Below are positions 47,838 through 56,814 of a stretch of 64,000 nt of DNA, in pieces. The first letter of the stretch is position 1; every line of letters begins with the position of its first letter. Location of the stretch: the NCBI GenBank assembly GCA_951812315.1, contig CATOSA010000030.1, positions 50,319 to 114,318 on the forward strand, written 5' to 3'. A model generated the notes under the pieces. That model was not told the DNA's origin. It searched no databases and worked only from the letters and a program-made list of their open reading frames with translations. Made by a program: the position numbers and the translations under genes. The DNA is from an uncultured Burkholderiales bacterium (GTDB taxonomy: Bacteria; Pseudomonadota; Gammaproteobacteria; Burkholderiales; Eutrophovitaceae).

Positions 47838-48776
47838 TTGTCAAACGCCTGGTCCGGGGACTGTTAGACAAGCAATCACTCGCGATCACAATCGCGCTGG
47901 TCTTGTTGCTGGCGGCTCTTGCAATTCCATCGCTTAAAATACCGCGAAATACCTACACGTATCTTGTCTTCTTCGACATATCGCAAAGCATGAACGTCGA
48001 AGACTATGAACTGGACGGCTAGCCAGCTTGCCTATGCGCGCCACGCGGTGCGCGAAGCGTTACACGGCCTGCCCTGTGGCTCACGCATCGGACTGGGCGC
48101 CTTCGTGGAATACCGGACATTGTTGCTGGTGGCGCCGATCGAAGTCTGTGAAAATTACCACGACCTGTTGGTATCTCTGGACTACATCGACGGCCGTATG
48201 CGCTGGCGCGAATCGAGCGAGATATCGAAGGGCGTGTTCTGGTCGATACGCGCTTCGAAAGAACTCGGCGAGAACAGCAATGTGCTCTTCCTGACCGACG
48301 GGCACGAAAGTCCGCCGCTGCGCCGGCGGGCGCAACCAATCTTCGATGACATCGAGCCGGGAGAAATTCACGGCTGGCTGATCGGCGTCGGCGGCCATAC
48401 GCCTTTGCCGATTCCCCGCACCGACCGCGAGGGAAACCGTATGGGTTTCTGGCGTGCCGATGAAGTCGTTCAGCGCACAATCAAGTCTGGCGAAGTCGGG
48501 CAAGATCAGAGCAGCGAACATCTGTCGAGTCTGCGCGAGACACACCTGCTGACACTGGCGCAACTGGTCGGGTTCGAATATGCGCGCCTCGAAGAAGCGT
48601 CCACGGTGAAAGAGGCGATGCTCGATCGCCGCTTCGCGCAACGCGAACCTGTACCAACCGATCTGTACTGGATCCCGGCATTCGCCGCGCTGATTCTGCT
48701 GGTAGTTCGATTCCGTCCCGCGCAGTTATTGAAACTGCGCCAATTGCAAGCATTGAAACGGCCTGGCCTTCTCTAG
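47834..48776 (+). CDS. mxaL: von Willebrand A membrane protein (MxaL-like), frameshifted
   Basis: A GTG at 47834 overlaps the mxaK stop. The first frame gives an N-terminal helix and a MIDAS, VFFDISQSMNVEDY, then meets a stop at 48020-48022. The adjacent frame continues SQLAYARHAVREALHGLPCG through NVLFLTDGHE (second MIDAS block) to a C-terminal helix (LYWIPAFAALILLVVRF) ending at 48776. Removing one base near 48018-48021 joins them into about 313 residues, the expected MxaL size. Confidence 0.83.
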
Positions 48777-48896
48777 CTGACCGAAACATATGTTCGCAGA
48801 CTGTTTATGGCCGTGCTATGTTGCACGGATTGTCGGCGATTGCATGCATACGAAACTCATTGAACGACAGCCCGATCAAACAGGGGAGGACCAAAA

Positions 48897-49952
48897 ATGC
48901 TGAGTTACGACGTCGTTGAATGGGGCGGATCGCTGGCACCGCGCGAACACGAAACGTCTGTGCCGACCGGTACCGAAGTACTGCTCAAACTCAAATATTG
49001 CGGCGTCTGCCACAGCGACGTGCACATCCGCGACGGATATTTTGAAATGGGCGGCGGCAAACGCTTCCACTTTGGTGACTGCGGAATGCAACTGCCGATC
49101 ACGCTCGGGCATGAACCGTATGGCACCGTCATCGCAGCCGGCCCGGATGCGAAAGATGCTCCTCTTGGAAAGGACAGGCTGGTGTGCCCGTGGATCGGCT
49201 GCGGAGAATGCGCCCGCTGTGCGGAAGGTATGGACAATCATTGCATGAAACCGCGCTGGGCCGGCGTTCAGGCGCCTGGCGGTTACGCGGACCATCTGCT
49301 GATTCCGCATCCACGCTATCTCGTTGATGCGGATGGAATCGATCCCGCGTGGGCCGCAACCCTCGCATGTTCCGGCCTGACGACCTACTCTGCCGTATCT
49401 GCGCTTACGCCAATTCCAGCCGATGAATGGGTTGCTGTGCTCGGCGCCGGAGGGCTTGGGTTGATGGCGATTGGCATGCTGCGCGCGCTCGGACACGAAC
49501 GCATCGTGTCCGTTGACATCAATCCTGACAAATTTCCCGCCGCGATCGAAGAAGGCGCTGCCGCGACGTTAGACCCGAGCGAACCCGATGCGGTGAAAAA
49601 GCTCAGAAAAATCGCAGGGGGCCTGCTGTTTGGCGCAGTCGACCTCATGAACAACGCTGATACTGCGACACTCGCGATGTCCAGTATTCGCACAGGTGGA
49701 CGAGTGATTATGGTCGGTCTGTATGGCGGCGAAGTACCGATTTCACTGGTGATGGTCGTGCAGCGTGCGCTGACCATTCGCGGCTCCAGCGTCGGCACCG
49801 TCGACGAACTCAAGCAAGTTGTTGAACTGGCGCGCAACGGCAAGCTCAAGCAGATCCCGATTGAGAAGCGGCCACTGTCCGAAGTCAGCCGTACGCTGGA
49901 TGAATTGAAGGCGGGCACGATAGTGGGACGCGTCGTTGCCGAAATAGACTAA
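48897..49952 (+). CDS. Zinc-dependent alcohol dehydrogenase (MDR family)
   Basis: ATG 48897 follows GGGGAGGA. The 351-residue enzyme has catalytic-zinc ligands in CGVCHSDVH (Cys38) and GHEPYG (His72/Glu73), structural-zinc cysteines Cys102, Cys105, Cys108 and Cys116, and the Rossmann loop VLGAGGLGLMAIG. It oxidises an alcohol with NAD(P). It lies 120 bp after the mxa-like set on the same strand; a link to alcohol metabolism is suggested only by position. Confidence 0.93.
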   Translation: MLSYDVVEWGGSLAPREHETSVPTGTEVLLKLKYCGVCHSDVHIRDGYFEMGGGKRFHFGDCGMQLPITLGHEPYGTVIAAGPDAKDAPLGKDRLVCPWIGCGECARCAEGMDNHCMKPRWAGVQAPGGYADHLLIPHPRYLVDADGIDPAWAATLACSGLTTYSAVSALTPIPADEWVAVLGAGGLGLMAIGMLRALGHERIVSVDINPDKFPAAIEEGAAATLDPSEPDAVKKLRKIAGGLLFGAVDLMNNADTATLAMSSIRTGGRVIMVGLYGGEVPISLVMVVQRALTIRGSSVGTVDELKQVVELARNGKLKQIPIEKRPLSEVSRTLDELKAGTIVGRVVAEID

Positions 49953-49966
49953 TCCGGAAGCAAGCG

Positions 49967-49995
49967 TTGTTTCCCTTGACCCCATGGTCCACAAT
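49967..49995 (+). promoter_or_regulatory. Sigma-70-type promoter of the first binding-protein gene
   Basis: TTGTTT at 49967-49972 and CACAAT at 49990-49995 are separated by 17 bases. The same block, from CAAGCGTTGTTT to AATTCG, is conserved in front of the second paralog, which supports its use. Confidence 0.65.
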
Positions 49996-50049
49996 TCGAC
50001 GTCACGATGTGAACTGTCGACAATCCAGAAACAATTTCGGGAGGATATG

Positions 50050-51315
50050 ATGAGAATACGCGTCGTACTTGCCAGTCTGCTTGGCCTGGCCCTTGGCAGC
50101 TTCTTGCCGCCTGCGCTTGCCGCCGATGACCCTATCAGGATTGCATTGATTGAGCCGTACTCCGGCCCGTTAGCGGCAGTCGGACGAGATGCGCTCGAAC
50201 AATTCGAATTTTACGCAGACCGCATTAACGAGGCTGGCGGTGTGTTGGGGGGACGCAAGATCGAAATTGTTGCGTTTGACAACGCGATGAATGCCGAGAA
50301 AACCACGCAACAGCTCAGAAAGGCAATCGATCAGAACATTCGCTATGTGTCACAGGGCGTGGGCTCAAACCACGCGCTGAACATTATCAAGGCGCTGCAA
50401 AAGTACAACCGGAGAAACCCGGGCAAGGAAGTGATGTTCTTCAATCATTCCGCGGTGACGACGTCTTTCACCAACAAATTGTGCATGTTCTGGCACTTTC
50501 GCTTCGATCACAACGTGGACCAGAAAGTCGCAGCCTTGACGACGTTCATGAACCAGGATCCCGACGTCAAAAGGGTCTACATGATCAATCAGAACTACGC
50601 CTATGGTCAGTCGTTCCAGAAGGCAGCGCACAGATATCTGAAGGAACGAACTCCCAAAGCCAAACTGGTCGGTGATGAGTTAATTGTGCCGTTCGGCAAG
50701 GTTCTCGATTTCACGCCGTACATTGCGAAGATAAAGGCATCCGGTGCAGATACGGTACTGACCGGCAACTGGGGTCCAGATGCCACCCGCCTGATTACCG
50801 CAGGAGCAAACGCAGGCCTCAAGGTCAAGTACTACAGTATCTATGCCGGCATCCCGGCAGCGATGAACACGATGGGAACGAAGGTATCCACGTTCACGCC
50901 GGTCATGCAAATTACCGAAAGCCACGAGAATGACCCCGACGAGCCTGAATGGTTGATCGGCATCGAGAACGATTTTATGAAGAAATATAACAAGAGCACG
51001 TACGCTGACCGGGTACGCATCATGTTCGAAATGATTGTCAAGGCATTCAACTCGGCTGGTTCCGCCGATCCAGCTGCGGTTGGATACGCGCTTGAAGGAG
51101 CAAACGGCCGCTCGGCAAAGGGCGAAGCGTGGATGCGCCCGGATGACCATCAGATTCATTTTCCGATGGTTGTCAGCCACATATCAGAGGACGTCAAGAG
51201 ACCGTTCATCTACAACGGAGAAAACTACAAGATGGCGTACAAGACTGACGGCTGGATTGCGCGAGAAGATATGGTCCTGCCGTCGAGTTGCAAGATGAAG
51301 CGCCCGAAGAAGTAG
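50050..51315 (+). CDS. ABC transporter periplasmic binding protein (branched-chain/amide type), copy 1
   Basis: ATG 50050 (MRIRVVLASLLGLALG) is preferred over ATG 50047 because the paralog has ATG only at the matching place; GGGAGG lies five bases upstream. A signal peptide ends at ALAADDP. The body is of the LivJ/urea-amide type: IALIEPYSGPLAAVGRDALEQ, GGVLGGRKIEIVAFDNA, MINQNYAYGQSFQKAAHRYL, and a C-terminal AYKTDGWIAREDM with Cys near the end. About 421 residues. It delivers substrate to the permease encoded downstream; amino acid, amide or urea are possible. Confidence 0.92.
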   Translation: MRIRVVLASLLGLALGSFLPPALAADDPIRIALIEPYSGPLAAVGRDALEQFEFYADRINEAGGVLGGRKIEIVAFDNAMNAEKTTQQLRKAIDQNIRYVSQGVGSNHALNIIKALQKYNRRNPGKEVMFFNHSAVTTSFTNKLCMFWHFRFDHNVDQKVAALTTFMNQDPDVKRVYMINQNYAYGQSFQKAAHRYLKERTPKAKLVGDELIVPFGKVLDFTPYIAKIKASGADTVLTGNWGPDATRLITAGANAGLKVKYYSIYAGIPAAMNTMGTKVSTFTPVMQITESHENDPDEPEWLIGIENDFMKKYNKSTYADRVRIMFEMIVKAFNSAGSADPAAVGYALEGANGRSAKGEAWMRPDDHQIHFPMVVSHISEDVKRPFIYNGENYKMAYKTDGWIAREDMVLPSSCKMKRPKK

Positions 51316-51331
51316 CCGGTCGACCTGACAA

Positions 51332-51361
51332 CGACCTGCCGCGCCTCGGCGCCGCAGGTCG
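51332..51361 (+). terminator. Stem-loop between the two binding-protein genes
   Basis: CGACCTGC (51332-51339) pairs with GCAGGTCG (51354-51361), with a further GCGCC/GGCGC inner stem. No T-run follows, so it may stabilise the 3' end or attenuate transcription rather than stop it. Confidence 0.5.
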
Positions 51362-51498
51362 CTAATTCAACGCGAACTCAGTTCGCATCAAATCCTGATT
51401 GATTGGTCGGGAGAGTGACGCATGCTCGCAATCGATCGCGAACAGGCTTCCGTATCCAATACGAATAAGCCAGCGATTGCCCATTCCTGGCCCAAGCG

Positions 51499-51527
51499 TT
51501 GTTTCTCTTGACCCGATCGGCCATAAT
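51499..51527 (+). promoter_or_regulatory. Sigma-70-type promoter of the second binding-protein gene
   Basis: TTGTTT at 51499-51504, 17 bases, then CATAAT at 51522-51527, a near-consensus -10. It is homologous to the block at 49967-49995. Confidence 0.72.
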
Positions 51528-51582
51528 TCGCTGACTCGATCCAGGTTACAGACAACTAAAAAAGTAAAGTCGGGAGGAAGTG

Positions 51583-52848
51583 ATGAGAATACGCGTCGCA
51601 ATGGCGGGCCTGCTTGGCCTGGCCATGGGAAGTATGGCGTTGCCGGCGCTTGCCGCCGAAGACCCCATCAAGATTGCATTGATTGAGCCGTTCTCTGGCC
51701 CCGTGGCCGCTATTGGCCGGGACACGCTCGAAGCCTTCGAATTCTACGCGGACCGGGTTAACGCGGCTGGCGGCGTACTGGGTGGGCGAAAAATTGAAAT
51801 CGTCGTATTCGACAATGCGATGAACGCGGAGAAGACCACCCAGCAGCTCAGAAAAGCGATCGATCAGGACATTCGTTACATTTCGCAGGGAACCGGATCG
51901 AACCATGCGCTGAACATCATCAAGGCATTGAAGAAATACAATCGGAGAAATCCCGGCAAGGAAGTGATGTTCTTCAACCATTCGGCGGTGACGACGTCCT
52001 TCACCAACGAATTGTGCATGTTCTGGCATTTCCGTTTCGATCACAACGTGGACCAGAAAGTGGCAGCATTAACGACGTTCATGAACACGGATCAGGACGT
52101 CAATAAGGTTTACATGATCAACCAGAACTACGCCTACGGTCAGGCATTCCAGAAGGCAGCACACAAGTATCTGAAAGAACGTGCGCCCAAGGCAAAACTG
52201 GTCGGCGACGAAATGATCGTCCCGTTCGGCAAGGTTCTGGATTTCACGCCTTACATTGCGAAGATCAAGGCGTCCGGTGCGGACACGGTATTGACGGGTA
52301 ACTGGGGACCGGACGCGACCCGTCTGATCACGGCAGGCGCAAATGCAGGCCTGAAGGTCAAGTACTACAGTATCTACGCCGGCATCCCGGCCGCGATGAA
52401 TACAATGGGTACGAAAGTTTCGACGTTCACGCCGATCATCCAGATCACTGAAAGTCACGAAAATGATCCCGATGTACCGGCCTGGAAAGTCGAGGAGCAA
52501 AATGATTGGCTCGCGCAGTACAACAAGAGCGAATACGTCGACCGCTTTCGAATTCTGTTCGAAATGATGGTCAAGGCGTTCAACGAAGCGGGATCGGCCG
52601 ACCCCACTGCCGTTGGCTATGCTCTTGAAGGCATGACTAACCGTGGCGTCAAGAGCGAAGCGTGGATGCGCCCGGATGATCATCAGATTCATTTCCCGAT
52701 GGTGATCAGCCACGTGTCGACCGATGTAAAGCGTCCGTTTATTTACAACGGTGAAAACTACAAGATGGCATACAAAACCGATGGCTGGATTGCACGCGAA
52801 GACATGCTCTTGCCGTCGAGTTGCAAAATGAAGCGGCCGCGCAAATAG
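51583..52848 (+). CDS. ABC transporter periplasmic binding protein (branched-chain/amide type), copy 2
   Basis: This is a close paralog of the preceding gene, same length, with long identical stretches (for instance PYIAKIKASGADTVLTGNWG). ATG 51583 follows GGGAGG. Differences cluster at about residues 300-350 (EEQNDWLAQYNKSEYVDRFR here, against IENDFMKKYNKSTYADRVR) and near NRGVKSEAW. It is nearest to the permease genes. Two binding proteins on one transporter would widen substrate range or affinity. Confidence 0.92.
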   Translation: MRIRVAMAGLLGLAMGSMALPALAAEDPIKIALIEPFSGPVAAIGRDTLEAFEFYADRVNAAGGVLGGRKIEIVVFDNAMNAEKTTQQLRKAIDQDIRYISQGTGSNHALNIIKALKKYNRRNPGKEVMFFNHSAVTTSFTNELCMFWHFRFDHNVDQKVAALTTFMNTDQDVNKVYMINQNYAYGQAFQKAAHKYLKERAPKAKLVGDEMIVPFGKVLDFTPYIAKIKASGADTVLTGNWGPDATRLITAGANAGLKVKYYSIYAGIPAAMNTMGTKVSTFTPIIQITESHENDPDVPAWKVEEQNDWLAQYNKSEYVDRFRILFEMMVKAFNEAGSADPTAVGYALEGMTNRGVKSEAWMRPDDHQIHFPMVISHVSTDVKRPFIYNGENYKMAYKTDGWIAREDMLLPSSCKMKRPRK

Positions 52849-53001
52849 TAGATCGGACCAAGAAAACAAGATAACCCGGAACGCTTTGGCGCACCAGGTC
52901 TCCAATCCAGCACGCTGATTTGCCGGAAACAGTCCGGCCAAGGGGACGGATTGGTTTCAAGAGAGCACCAGGACCGGTAAAAACGACGGGAGGTCGTTTC
53001 T

Positions 53002-53949
53002 TTGGATATTCTGATTTTCTCGCTGTTCAACGGCATTCTCTACGGAATGCTGTTGTTCATGCTGTCGAGCGGTCTTACGCTGATCTTCGGCATGATGGGC
53101 GTGCTGAATTTCGCACATGCCAGCTTCTTCATGCTGGGTGCCTATTTCGCGTATCAGATCAGCAAGTTTGTAGGATTCTGGCCTGCCCTGATTATTGCGC
53201 CGGTCGTCGTCGGCGTGATCGGCGCGATTGTCGAACGCTATGGCTTGCGCCGTGTGCACAAGTTTGGCCATGTCGCCGAACTGCTTTTCACTTTTGGTCT
53301 CGCCTACGTGATCGAAGAAGCAGTGCAGATGATCTGGGGCAAGGTGCCGGTCTCGTACCATATTCCGGAAGTGATGAATTTCACCTTGTTCAGTTTGTAC
53401 GGACTGGAATATTCCGCGTACCGGGTATTCATGCTGTTGGTCGCAGTGAGCATGTTCGTCGCATTGTTCTTCCTGCTGACGCGCACAAGGGTCGGTCTGA
53501 TTATTCAGGGCGCCCTGACCTATCCGAACATCGTCGCGTCGCTCGGCCACAACGTGCCACTGGTTTTCATGATGGTGTTCGGATTAGGCTGTGCACTGGC
53601 AGGCTTGGCAGGGGTACTGGCAGGTAACATTCTGGGAACCGAACCAGGCATGGCAATCCAGCTCGGTCCGATCGTGTTCGTTGTCATTGTTATCGGCGGG
53701 CTGGGTTCGCTCAACGGTGCACTCGTCGCCTCGCTGTTTATCGGCATCATGCAAACGACCGCGGTATCGTATGACGTATCGATGAATGGCTTTCTGAACG
53801 TCATCGGCGTCCAGGTCGATTTCGATAGCGCCTGGCGCATGCTGGTCGACCTGACCGTTGCCCAGATATCGCCGATTCTGCCCTACCTGCTGTTGACCCT
53901 GATGCTCATCGTCAGGCCGCGCGGACTGTTCGGAGTGAGGGACGTGTGA
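53002..53949 (+). CDS. livH: LivH-type ABC permease
   Basis: A TTG at 53002, nine bases after GGGAGG, starts a 315-residue protein with about eight helices. SSGLTLIFGMMGVLNFAHASFFMLGAYFAY is the LivH N-terminal signature, and AGVLAGNILGTEPGMAIQLG and VVIVIGGLGSLNGALVASLFIG are the family coupling regions. No ATG lies near the conserved start, so TTG use is likely. It forms the membrane channel with the next gene product. Confidence 0.92.
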   Translation: MDILIFSLFNGILYGMLLFMLSSGLTLIFGMMGVLNFAHASFFMLGAYFAYQISKFVGFWPALIIAPVVVGVIGAIVERYGLRRVHKFGHVAELLFTFGLAYVIEEAVQMIWGKVPVSYHIPEVMNFTLFSLYGLEYSAYRVFMLLVAVSMFVALFFLLTRTRVGLIIQGALTYPNIVASLGHNVPLVFMMVFGLGCALAGLAGVLAGNILGTEPGMAIQLGPIVFVVIVIGGLGSLNGALVASLFIGIMQTTAVSYDVSMNGFLNVIGVQVDFDSAWRMLVDLTVAQISPILPYLLLTLMLIVRPRGLFGVRDV

Positions 53950-55208
53950 AGACACTATTACGCAAATACGGTGTCTGGGTCGCGGCGGCAATTCTGTTTG
54001 CGGTGCTGCCTGCGGTATTCACCTCCAACTTCGCCCTGACCTTGCTTTGTAAGATGGGCGTGCTGATAATTTTCGCCATCGCATACAACATGCTGCTGGG
54101 GCAAGGCGGCATGCTGTCTTTTGGCCATGCCATTTATTTCGGCATGGCAGGCTATTGCTCAATCCACCTTCTAAATGGCATGGCCGAGGGGATGCCTTAC
54201 TTTCCGGTCAGCCTGTTCCCGCTGTTCGGTGCATTGGTCGGTCTCGTTATGGGAATTGCGATCGGTTATGTATCGACGCGGCGCGCCGGCACTACATTCG
54301 CGATGATCTCGCTTGGCTTTGGCGAAATGGTGACAGCGATGACGTTGATATTCGTCACGTTTTTCAATGGCGAAGACGGCATTCAGGCTGATCGCTGGGT
54401 TGGCCCCGAGCCTTTCGGAATTACCTATGGGCCACAAATCGAGGTCTATTACTTGATTGCGATCTGGTGCTTCCTGGCGATGATTGCAATGTATGCGATT
54501 ACCAAGACACCGTTCGGGCGCATGTCAAATGCGGTTCGCGACAATCCCGAGCGAGCCGAATTTGTTGGCTACAACACCCAGCGTGTTCGTTGGCTGGCGT
54601 TCTCGCTGTCGGCAATGTTCGCAGGCGCAGCCGGCAGCCTGCACGCGATCAATTACGAACACATCGGATTCGAGAGCGTCAGTGCAATCCAGTCCGGCGC
54701 CGTGTTGTTCATGGTATTCATCGGCGGTGCCGGCCATTTTCTGGGACCGATTATCGGTACCGTCCTGCTGGTCTTTCTGGACAGTACCCTTGCTGACTAC
54801 ACCGAAGCGTGGTTGCTCTATCTGGGGCTCGTTTTTGTCGCCATCATCATGTTCGCTCCGGGCGGCCTGGCCGGACTGATCGTCATGCACGAACCGATGT
54901 GGAAAACAGATGTGCGACTGCTGCGAAAACTGTTTGTTCCGTATCTCCTGGCGCTAGGCAGTTCGTTGATTCTGCTCATTGGTGCTATCGGGATCATCGA
55001 GATGATTTACTTCATCACGATTATCGCCGTCGGCCGCGTCGACATGCATTTGTTCAGCATCCCAATCAAGGTCAATGAAGTTACACCGTGGCTGGTATGT
55101 ACGGCCCTCATCGCGGTCGGTGTTCAGGGTTGCCGTCTCAGCTATCCAAAAGTCGCCGAAAGCTGGAATGACGCAATGATCGCGGTGAAAGCGAGAATTG
55201 CGGGATGA
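53946..55208 (+). CDS. livM: LivM-type ABC permease with C-terminal extension
   Basis: A GTG at 53946 overlaps the livH stop. The first 315 residues are a standard LivM (YNMLLGQGGMLSFGHAIYFG, FAMISLGFGEMVTAMT, RDNPERAEFVGYNTQRVRWL, GAGHFLGPIIGTVLLVFLD). About 100 further residues then add two or three helices (LFVPYLLALGSSLILLIGAIGIIEM, VTPWLVCTALIAVGVQ) and a soluble tail. This extension is not part of the usual LivM. It overlaps livG by four bases. Confidence 0.9.
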   Translation: MKTLLRKYGVWVAAAILFAVLPAVFTSNFALTLLCKMGVLIIFAIAYNMLLGQGGMLSFGHAIYFGMAGYCSIHLLNGMAEGMPYFPVSLFPLFGALVGLVMGIAIGYVSTRRAGTTFAMISLGFGEMVTAMTLIFVTFFNGEDGIQADRWVGPEPFGITYGPQIEVYYLIAIWCFLAMIAMYAITKTPFGRMSNAVRDNPERAEFVGYNTQRVRWLAFSLSAMFAGAAGSLHAINYEHIGFESVSAIQSGAVLFMVFIGGAGHFLGPIIGTVLLVFLDSTLADYTEAWLLYLGLVFVAIIMFAPGGLAGLIVMHEPMWKTDVRLLRKLFVPYLLALGSSLILLIGAIGIIEMIYFITIIAVGRVDMHLFSIPIKVNEVTPWLVCTALIAVGVQGCRLSYPKVAESWNDAMIAVKARIAG

Positions 55209-55954
55209 GCACGGTTCTTAAAATGGCGGACGTGTCCAAGAGTTTCGGTCAGGCCGAGATAATCCGGGGCATCAACCTCGAAATCGAAAAGGGCGAGCGC
55301 CATGCCATCATTGGTCCGAACGGCGCTGGCAAATCAACGCTGTTCAATCTGATCAGTGGAAAATATAAGGTCACGTCCGGGACCATCGACTTCAACGGCC
55401 AGCCCATCCATAACCGTCGTCCGTTCGAAATAAACCGCCTTGGCCTGGCACGCAGTTTTCAGGTTACCAATATCTTCCCGCGCATGTCGGTGTTCGAGAA
55501 CGTCCGCTGCGGCTTGCTGTGGGCAACCGGGCATCGTTATTCGTTCTGGCAACTTGTTGATCGCCAGAAGGATGTTCAGGAGCGCACGAAACTGATTCTT
55601 GAGCAACTCAACATGAGTTCGCGCGCAGACGTTCCGGCCGGTCTGCTTTCCTATGCCGATCAGCGCGCACTGGAAATCGGTATCACCATGGCAGGTGGCG
55701 GCGAAGTACTGTTGCTTGACGAACCGACTGCCGGAATGAGCCATAGTGAAACTGACTACGCAGTCAATCTGATCCGCGACATCACTGCAGGCAAAACACT
55801 ATTGATCGTCGAGCACGACATGGGCGTGGTATTTGACCTCGCCGACCGCATTTCGGTGCTGGTCTATGGCCAAATTATCGCGACCGACACGCCCGAGAAA
55901 ATCCGCAAGAATGCGGCAGTTCAGGAAGCCTATCTGGGAACGGAAGCGCACTAG
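55205..55954 (+). CDS. livG: LivG-type ABC ATPase
   Basis: The 249-residue ATPase has Walker A GPNGAGKST (Lys43), the LivG-specific ARSFQVTNIFPRMSVFENV, a signature loop LLSYADQRALEIG (the family replaces LSGGQ) and Walker B LLLDEPTAGMS. It starts within the livM stop (ATGA-type). Its stop TAG at 55952-55954 is part of the CTAG at which a MITE is inserted; the coding sequence is unaltered. Confidence 0.93.
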   Translation: MSTVLKMADVSKSFGQAEIIRGINLEIEKGERHAIIGPNGAGKSTLFNLISGKYKVTSGTIDFNGQPIHNRRPFEINRLGLARSFQVTNIFPRMSVFENVRCGLLWATGHRYSFWQLVDRQKDVQERTKLILEQLNMSSRADVPAGLLSYADQRALEIGITMAGGGEVLLLDEPTAGMSHSETDYAVNLIRDITAGKTLLIVEHDMGVVFDLADRISVLVYGQIIATDTPEKIRKNAAVQEAYLGTEAH

Positions 55955-56118
55955 GAGCCTGTCGGACTTAGGTGTGCGACAGCGAAACGATGAGAGAGTG
56001 AGGACAGATTTTGACGAATTCGACGCGCATATCGGGAATATGTAAGGAGAAAGCGGTGAAATATGGACCGCTCTCCCACCGTTGCAGCCGCATCATCCTA
56101 AGACCGACAGGCTCCTAG
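55951..56118. mobile_element. 160-bp MITE with inverted terminal repeats and CTAG target duplication
   Basis: The ends CTAGGAGCCTGTCGG...TTAGG (55951-55972) and CCTAAG...CAGGCTCCTAG (56097-56118) are reverse complements except for one base over 22. The outermost CTAG on each side fits a 4-bp target duplication, leaving an element of 160 bp (55955-56114) with no transposase. It is most likely a passenger of an IS with CTAG/YTAR target preference (IS5-like groups do this); family assignment is inference. It splits livG from livF. Confidence 0.88.
56056..56118 (+). CDS. Possible 20-codon leader ORF carried by the MITE
   Basis: Inside the MITE, TAAGGAGAAAGCG precedes a GTG at 56056. The frame reads 20 codons (MKYGPLSHRCSRIILRPTGS) and ends in the TAG at 56116-56118, directly followed by the livF ATG at 56119. 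Such a stop-start junction would let ribosomes re-initiate on livF, which has no good ribosome-binding site of its own after the insertion. Whether it is translated is inference. Confidence 0.45.
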   Translation: MKYGPLSHRCSRIILRPTGS

Positions 56119-56814
56119 ATGCTGCAGATAAGAGATTTACACGGCTACTACGGCAAGAGCCACATCCTCCAGGGCATTGATCTCGATGTCGGCGAAGGAG
56201 AGATCGTGAGTCTGTTGGGCCGTAATGGCGTTGGCCGATCGACAACGATCAAGGCGGTCATGGGAGAAGTCCCTCCCCAGGGATCGATCAAGTTCAAGGG
56301 CAAGGAAATCGCTGGCCTCAAGACGCACGACATCGCTCGCCTCGGCATCGGCTACGTGCCGGAAAACCGCGACATCTTTCCGACGATGACCGTCGAGCAA
56401 AATCTCCTTCTAGGCATGAAAAAAGCGAACCAGACGGGCCGCTGGTCGATCGAGGACATGTACGAAATGTTTCCCAATTTGCGTGCACGTGCCGACAGCC
56501 TTGGTGATGTTATTTCCGGCGGCGAAAAACAGATGCTCACGATGTGCCGCACGCTCATGGGTGATCCGGAACTGATCATGATCGACGAGCCGACAGAGGG
56601 ATTGGCGCCGAAACTGATCGAACAGGTTGGCAAGCTGTTGGCAACCATCGCGGAGCGCGGCCTTTCCATCCTGCTGGTCGAACAGAAGCTGACAATCGCG
56701 CTAAAAATTTCGCACCGTATTTACATCATGGGACACGGCAAAATCGTCTTCGAAGGAACGCCTGAAGATCTGCGCAACAACGACGATATCCGCAAGGAGT
56801 GGCTGGAAGTCTGA
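56119..56814 (+). CDS. livF: LivF-type ABC ATPase
   Basis: The 231-residue ATPase starts at ATG 56119, adjacent to the MITE end. Walker A reads GRNGVGRST, with Arg40 in place of the catalytic lysine. The Q-loop region (YVPENRDIFPTMTVEQNLLLG), signature VISGGEKQM and Walker B LIMIDEPTEGLAP are normal LivF. It pairs with LivG to power import. The Arg form may be natural to this subgroup but lowers ATPase expectations for this subunit. Confidence 0.92.
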   Translation: MLQIRDLHGYYGKSHILQGIDLDVGEGEIVSLLGRNGVGRSTTIKAVMGEVPPQGSIKFKGKEIAGLKTHDIARLGIGYVPENRDIFPTMTVEQNLLLGMKKANQTGRWSIEDMYEMFPNLRARADSLGDVISGGEKQMLTMCRTLMGDPELIMIDEPTEGLAPKLIEQVGKLLATIAERGLSILLVEQKLTIALKISHRIYIMGHGKIVFEGTPEDLRNNDDIRKEWLEV

